Assembly: GCA_041391965.1 (NCBI GenBank)
Contig: JAWKMZ010000002.1
Span: 124,001-188,000, forward strand
Direction of reading: 5' to 3'
DNA from: JAWKMZ01 sp041391965
Lineage (GTDB): Bacteria > Bacteroidota > Bacteroidia > Flavobacteriales > Flavobacteriaceae
DNA length: 64,000 nt
The notes under the pieces are model-generated. The model was given only the letters and a program-made list of their open reading frames with translations, had not been told where the DNA came from and made no database searches. The translations under genes were made by a program, and so were the position numbers. This document shows positions 60,950 through 64,000 of this stretch, one piece after another; the first letter of the stretch is position 1, and each line of letters opens with the position of its first letter.

Positions 60950-62743
60950 ATGTCAACACACGCAGATACTCACGCACACGACGACAATCATGGGCATCAT
61001 CATAAAGAAACCTTTGTAACCAAATACATCTTTAGTCAAGACCATAAAATGATTGCGAAACAGTACTTAATTACTGGTACCATCATGGGTGTTATAGGTG
61101 TTTTAATGTCTATGATGTTTCGTATGCAAATTGCATGGCCAGAACAGCCTAATGTATTGTTTGAAGCATTATTAGGAAAATGGGCTCCAGATGGAGTTAT
61201 GGATGCCGAAATGTATTTGGCTTTAGTAACCATACATGGTACCATTATGGTATTTTTTGTATTGACAGCAGGATTAAGTGGTACGTTTAGTAACCTTTTA
61301 ATTCCATTACAAATTGGCGCAAGAGATATGGCATCAGGATTCCTTAATATGGTTTCTTATTGGTTGTTCTTTTTGTCAAGCGTTATCATGCTATCTTCTT
61401 TATTTGTTGAAGCTGGACCTGCTGCAGCTGGTTGGACTATCTATCCGCCTTTAAGTGCCTTACCTATGGCACAACCAGGATCTGGTTTAGGAATGACCTT
61501 ATGGTTAGTATCTATGGCATTGTTTATTGCACAATCTTTGTTGGGTTCACTAAACTATATTGTAACAGTTATCAATTTAAGAACCAAAGGTATGTCAATG
61601 ACACGCTTACCATTAACTATTTGGGCTTTCTTTGTAACTGCAATTATTGGTGTGGTTTCTTTCCCAGTGTTATTGTCGGCAGCATTATTGCTTATAATGG
61701 ATAGAAGTTTTGGTACCTCTTTCTTTTTATCAGATATTTTTATTCAAGGTGAAGTGCTACATTATCATGGAGGATCTCCAGTATTATTTGAACACTTGTT
61801 CTGGTTTTTAGGACATCCAGAAGTTTATATTGTAATCCTTCCAGCTATGGGAATTGTTTCCGAAATTATGGCAACCAACTCAAGAAAACCTATTTTTGGG
61901 TATAGAGCCATGGTGGCTTCAATTTTGGCAATTGCATTTTTATCAACCATCGTTTGGGGACACCATATGTTTATATCAGGAATGAATCCATTCTTAGGAT
62001 CAGTATTTACCTTTACCACCTTGTTAATTGCTATTCCTTCTGCGGTAAAAGCTTTTAACTGGATTACAACAATTTGGAAAGGAAATCTGCAATTAAATCC
62101 AGCCATGTTATTTTCTATTGGTTTTGTTTCCACTTTCATTACTGGTGGATTAACAGGAATTATCCTTGGTGATAGTGCATTAGATATTAACGTTCATGAC
62201 ACTTATTTCGTCATTGCCCACTTCCATTTAGTAATGGGTATTTCTGCACTTTACGGAATGTTTGCAGGTATTTACCATTGGTATCCAAAAATGTTTGGTC
62301 GAATGTTGAACAAAAATTTAGGCTATTTGCACTTTTGGATAACAGCCATTTGTGCCTATGGTGTATTCTTCCCAATGCACTTTATAGGAATGGCAGGTTT
62401 ACCAAGACGTTACTATACCAATACCAATTTCCCATTATTTGATGATTTGGCAAATGTAAATGTAGTTATTACAGTGTTTGCTTTAATTGGTGGAGCGATT
62501 CAAATAGTATACCTATACAATTTCTTTAGTAGCATGTTCTATGGTAAGAAAGCGGTTCAAAACCCATGGCGCTCTAATACTTTAGAATGGACAGCTCCTG
62601 TGGAGCACATTCATGGAAACTGGCCAGGAGAGATTCCTCATGTACACCGTTGGTCTTATGATTATAGCAAACCAGGTCATGATGACGATTTTGTACCACA
62701 AAATATCCCTTTAAAAGAAGGCGAAGAAGAATTACAGCATTAA
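60950..62743 (+). CDS. coxA: cytochrome c oxidase subunit I
   Basis: 597 residues with 12 membrane helices after a His-rich N-terminus (HADTHAHDDNHGHHHKE). Ligands are visible: the low-spin haem His in MYLALVTIHGTIMVFFVLTA, CuB His and cross-linked Tyr in WFLGHPEVYIVILPAMGI, the His pair in VWGHHMFISGMNPF, and haem ligands in YFVIAHFHLVMG. This is an A-type haem-copper oxidase that reduces O2 and pumps protons. Subunit III is not adjacent. A terminator follows. Confidence 0.97.
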   Translation: MSTHADTHAHDDNHGHHHKETFVTKYIFSQDHKMIAKQYLITGTIMGVIGVLMSMMFRMQIAWPEQPNVLFEALLGKWAPDGVMDAEMYLALVTIHGTIMVFFVLTAGLSGTFSNLLIPLQIGARDMASGFLNMVSYWLFFLSSVIMLSSLFVEAGPAAAGWTIYPPLSALPMAQPGSGLGMTLWLVSMALFIAQSLLGSLNYIVTVINLRTKGMSMTRLPLTIWAFFVTAIIGVVSFPVLLSAALLLIMDRSFGTSFFLSDIFIQGEVLHYHGGSPVLFEHLFWFLGHPEVYIVILPAMGIVSEIMATNSRKPIFGYRAMVASILAIAFLSTIVWGHHMFISGMNPFLGSVFTFTTLLIAIPSAVKAFNWITTIWKGNLQLNPAMLFSIGFVSTFITGGLTGIILGDSALDINVHDTYFVIAHFHLVMGISALYGMFAGIYHWYPKMFGRMLNKNLGYLHFWITAICAYGVFFPMHFIGMAGLPRRYYTNTNFPLFDDLANVNVVITVFALIGGAIQIVYLYNFFSSMFYGKKAVQNPWRSNTLEWTAPVEHIHGNWPGEIPHVHRWSYDYSKPGHDDDFVPQNIPLKEGEEELQH

Positions 62744-62794
62744 ACATAAAATTCTGCAAAGTCAGAAATCTCATAATCGAGATAATAAAATCAA

Positions 62795-62825
62795 AAAAGC
62801 CTTTCTAAAATAGAAAGGCTTTTTG
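62795..62825 (+). terminator. terminator of the act-cox operon
   Basis: AAAAGCCTTTCTA-AAA-TAGAAAGGCTTTT forms a 13-bp stem ending in TTTTTG, about 50 bases after the coxA stop. Confidence 0.9.
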
Positions 62826-62827
62826 TT

Positions 62828-62835
62828 TATCTTTG
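62828..62835 (+). promoter_or_regulatory. candidate -7 element of ruvB
   Basis: TATCTTTG matches TAnnTTTG exactly and ends 7 bases before the ruvB ATG, implying a leaderless or nearly leaderless mRNA. The -33 position falls inside the preceding terminator and shows no TTTG. Confidence 0.4.
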
Positions 62836-62842
62836 TTGTCAT

Positions 62843-63865
62843 ATGAACGAAAATCTCGACCCAACAAACGACCATTTTTCTCCAGAAGAACTTGATGTTG
62901 AGAAAAAATTGAGACCCTTATCATTTGTTGATTTTACTGGTCAGGATCAGGTATTGGAAAATCTTCAAATATTTGTAAGTGCTGCTAACTTAAGAAACGA
63001 GGCCTTAGACCATACCCTGTTTCACGGTCCTCCAGGATTAGGGAAAACCACCTTGGCACATATTTTGGCCAATGAATTGAATGTTGGTATTAAAGTCACT
63101 TCTGGGCCTGTTTTGGATAAACCTGGCGATTTGGCTGGCTTATTGACCAATCTTGAAGAACGCGACGTCTTGTTTATTGATGAAATTCATCGTTTAAGTC
63201 CTATTGTGGAAGAGTACCTCTATTCGGCCATGGAAGACTATAAAATTGATATTATGATTGAGTCTGGACCCAATGCCAGAACTGTTCAAATTAACCTCAA
63301 TCCATTTACTTTAATAGGTGCTACCACACGTTCTGGGTTACTGACCTCGCCAATGCGCGCACGTTTTGGCATTCAAAGCCGATTACAATATTACAACACT
63401 GAATTGTTGACCATCATTGTGCAAAGAAGTGCCTCTATTTTAAATGTGCCTATTTCTATGGAAGCTGCTGTGGAGATTGCTGGACGAAGTCGTGGCACAC
63501 CACGTATTGCTAATGCTTTGTTGCGTCGTGTTAGAGATTTTGCGCAGATAAAAGGCAATGGCACTATTGATATTAAAATAGCAAAATTTGCTCTTAAAGC
63601 ATTAAATGTGGATGCGTATGGTTTGGATGAAATGGATAACAAAATCCTATCGACCATTATAGATAAATTTAAAGGCGGACCAGTTGGTATTTCAACCTTG
63701 GCTACTGCTGTTAGCGAAAGTGCCGAAACCATTGAAGAAGTTTATGAACCGTTTTTAATTCAGCAAGGGTTTATCATGCGCACACCTCGTGGACGAGAAG
63801 TAACGGAATTGGCCTATAAACATTTGGGTAAAATAAAAGGAGGCATCCAAGGTGGTTTGTTCTAA
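62843..63865 (+). CDS. ruvB: Holliday junction ATP-dependent DNA helicase RuvB
   Basis: 340 residues. Motifs are LRPLSFVDFTGQDQVLENLQ, Walker A FHGPPGLGKTTLAHILANEL, Walker B DVLFIDEIHRLSPIVEEYLY, sensor I LIGATTRSGLLTSPMRARFG and the arginine in GRSRGTPRIANALLRRVRDF. The C-terminal winged-helix domain has EVYEPFLIQQGFIMRTPRGR. RuvB is the hexameric motor of RuvAB branch migration. ruvA and ruvC are not adjacent. The stop overlaps the ATG of the next ORF (TAATG). Confidence 0.97.
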   Translation: MNENLDPTNDHFSPEELDVEKKLRPLSFVDFTGQDQVLENLQIFVSAANLRNEALDHTLFHGPPGLGKTTLAHILANELNVGIKVTSGPVLDKPGDLAGLLTNLEERDVLFIDEIHRLSPIVEEYLYSAMEDYKIDIMIESGPNARTVQINLNPFTLIGATTRSGLLTSPMRARFGIQSRLQYYNTELLTIIVQRSASILNVPISMEAAVEIAGRSRGTPRIANALLRRVRDFAQIKGNGTIDIKIAKFALKALNVDAYGLDEMDNKILSTIIDKFKGGPVGISTLATAVSESAETIEEVYEPFLIQQGFIMRTPRGREVTELAYKHLGKIKGGIQGGLF

Positions 63866-64000
63866 TGTCTCGATATAATTATCCATATCGTATCTCTTTT
63901 TTTCAATTTTTGCTTCATTCTTCTGAAATCACTAAAAATCCGATACGCTTTCATCATAAATATTTCAGTCAAAGTAAGGACGATTCATTTTCAATAAAAC
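63865..64000 (+). CDS. start of an unidentified ORF (cut by window end)
   Basis: An ATG overlapping the ruvB stop (TAATG at 63863-63867) opens a frame that runs to the end of the window, at least 45 codons. It starts MSRYNYPYRISFFQFLLHSS. The part ITKNPIRFHHKYFSQSKDD is loosely reminiscent of cytochrome P450 N-termini (N-P-x-x-F-x-x-x-Y/H), but this is not enough to name it. The stop/start overlap suggests coupling to ruvB. A minus-strand gene ending here cannot be excluded. Confidence 0.45.
   Translation, partial: MSRYNYPYRISFFQFLLHSSEITKNPIRFHHKYFSQSKDDSFSIK

Noticed and set aside
1..64000. CRISPR arrays, insertion sequences, prophage or defence islands
   Set aside because: None was seen: no regularly spaced repeats, transposase, integrase, phage or restriction genes. 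Gene content is mainly housekeeping.

Overview
The window looks like a chromosomal segment of a marine-type member of the Flavobacteriaceae (Bacteroidota). The DNA is AT-rich. Several promoters fit the Bacteroidota pattern TTTG-N19-TAnnTTTG, the start sites lack strong Shine-Dalgarno sequences, one secreted protein carries a type IX secretion C-terminal signal, and the respiratory chain uses alternative complex III. No transposon, phage, CRISPR array or defence island was seen; this is mostly core genome with a few accessory genes.

Layout. 1-5.2 kb: small accessory genes (TM2 protein, VOC protein, DUF1801 protein, D-2-hydroxyacid dehydrogenase), then an unrecognised trio of one lipoprotein and two predicted beta-barrels. 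5.3-15 kb, minus strand: mgtE, rsmA, a DUF4286 protein, a GNAT acetyltransferase, a COG4705-type membrane protein, a TPR protein, serS, an HTTM protein and ribF. 15-18 kb: a secreted HExxH metallopeptidase. 18-24 kb: pth, rplY/ctc, prs, tRNA-Leu, and the ribosomal units rpsB-tsf and rplM-rpsI. 24-28 kb: an ATP-grasp enzyme and polA.

28-33 kb is a cyanophycin locus: isoaspartyl peptidase, cyanophycinase and cyanophycin synthetase. Together these could store and remobilise nitrogen as Asp-Arg polymer. 33-39 kb: an aldehyde dehydrogenase, then a glycosylasparaginase and a GH92 alpha-mannosidase whose pairing points to N-glycan scavenging. 39-45.5 kb: a metallophosphoesterase, a thioredoxin-fold protein with no cysteines, a polysaccharide deacetylase, a DUF2723 membrane protein, tRNA-Gln and a universal stress protein.

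45.6-50.2 kb: the rimP-nusA-infB operon, with a terminator-like hairpin in its leader. 50.8-62.7 kb: a respiratory operon with actABCDEF (alternative complex III) followed directly by coxB-coxA. Electrons would pass from menaquinol through ActB/ActC and the haem proteins ActA/ActE to cytochrome oxidase. The window ends with ruvB and the start of a coupled, unidentified ORF.

The items most worth a second look are the rimP and rpsB leader structures, the cysteine-free thioredoxin-like protein, the DNA-binding-type HhH domain fused to ActC, the glycosylasparaginase/GH92 pair, the cyanophycin locus, and the unknown lipoprotein/barrel trio.
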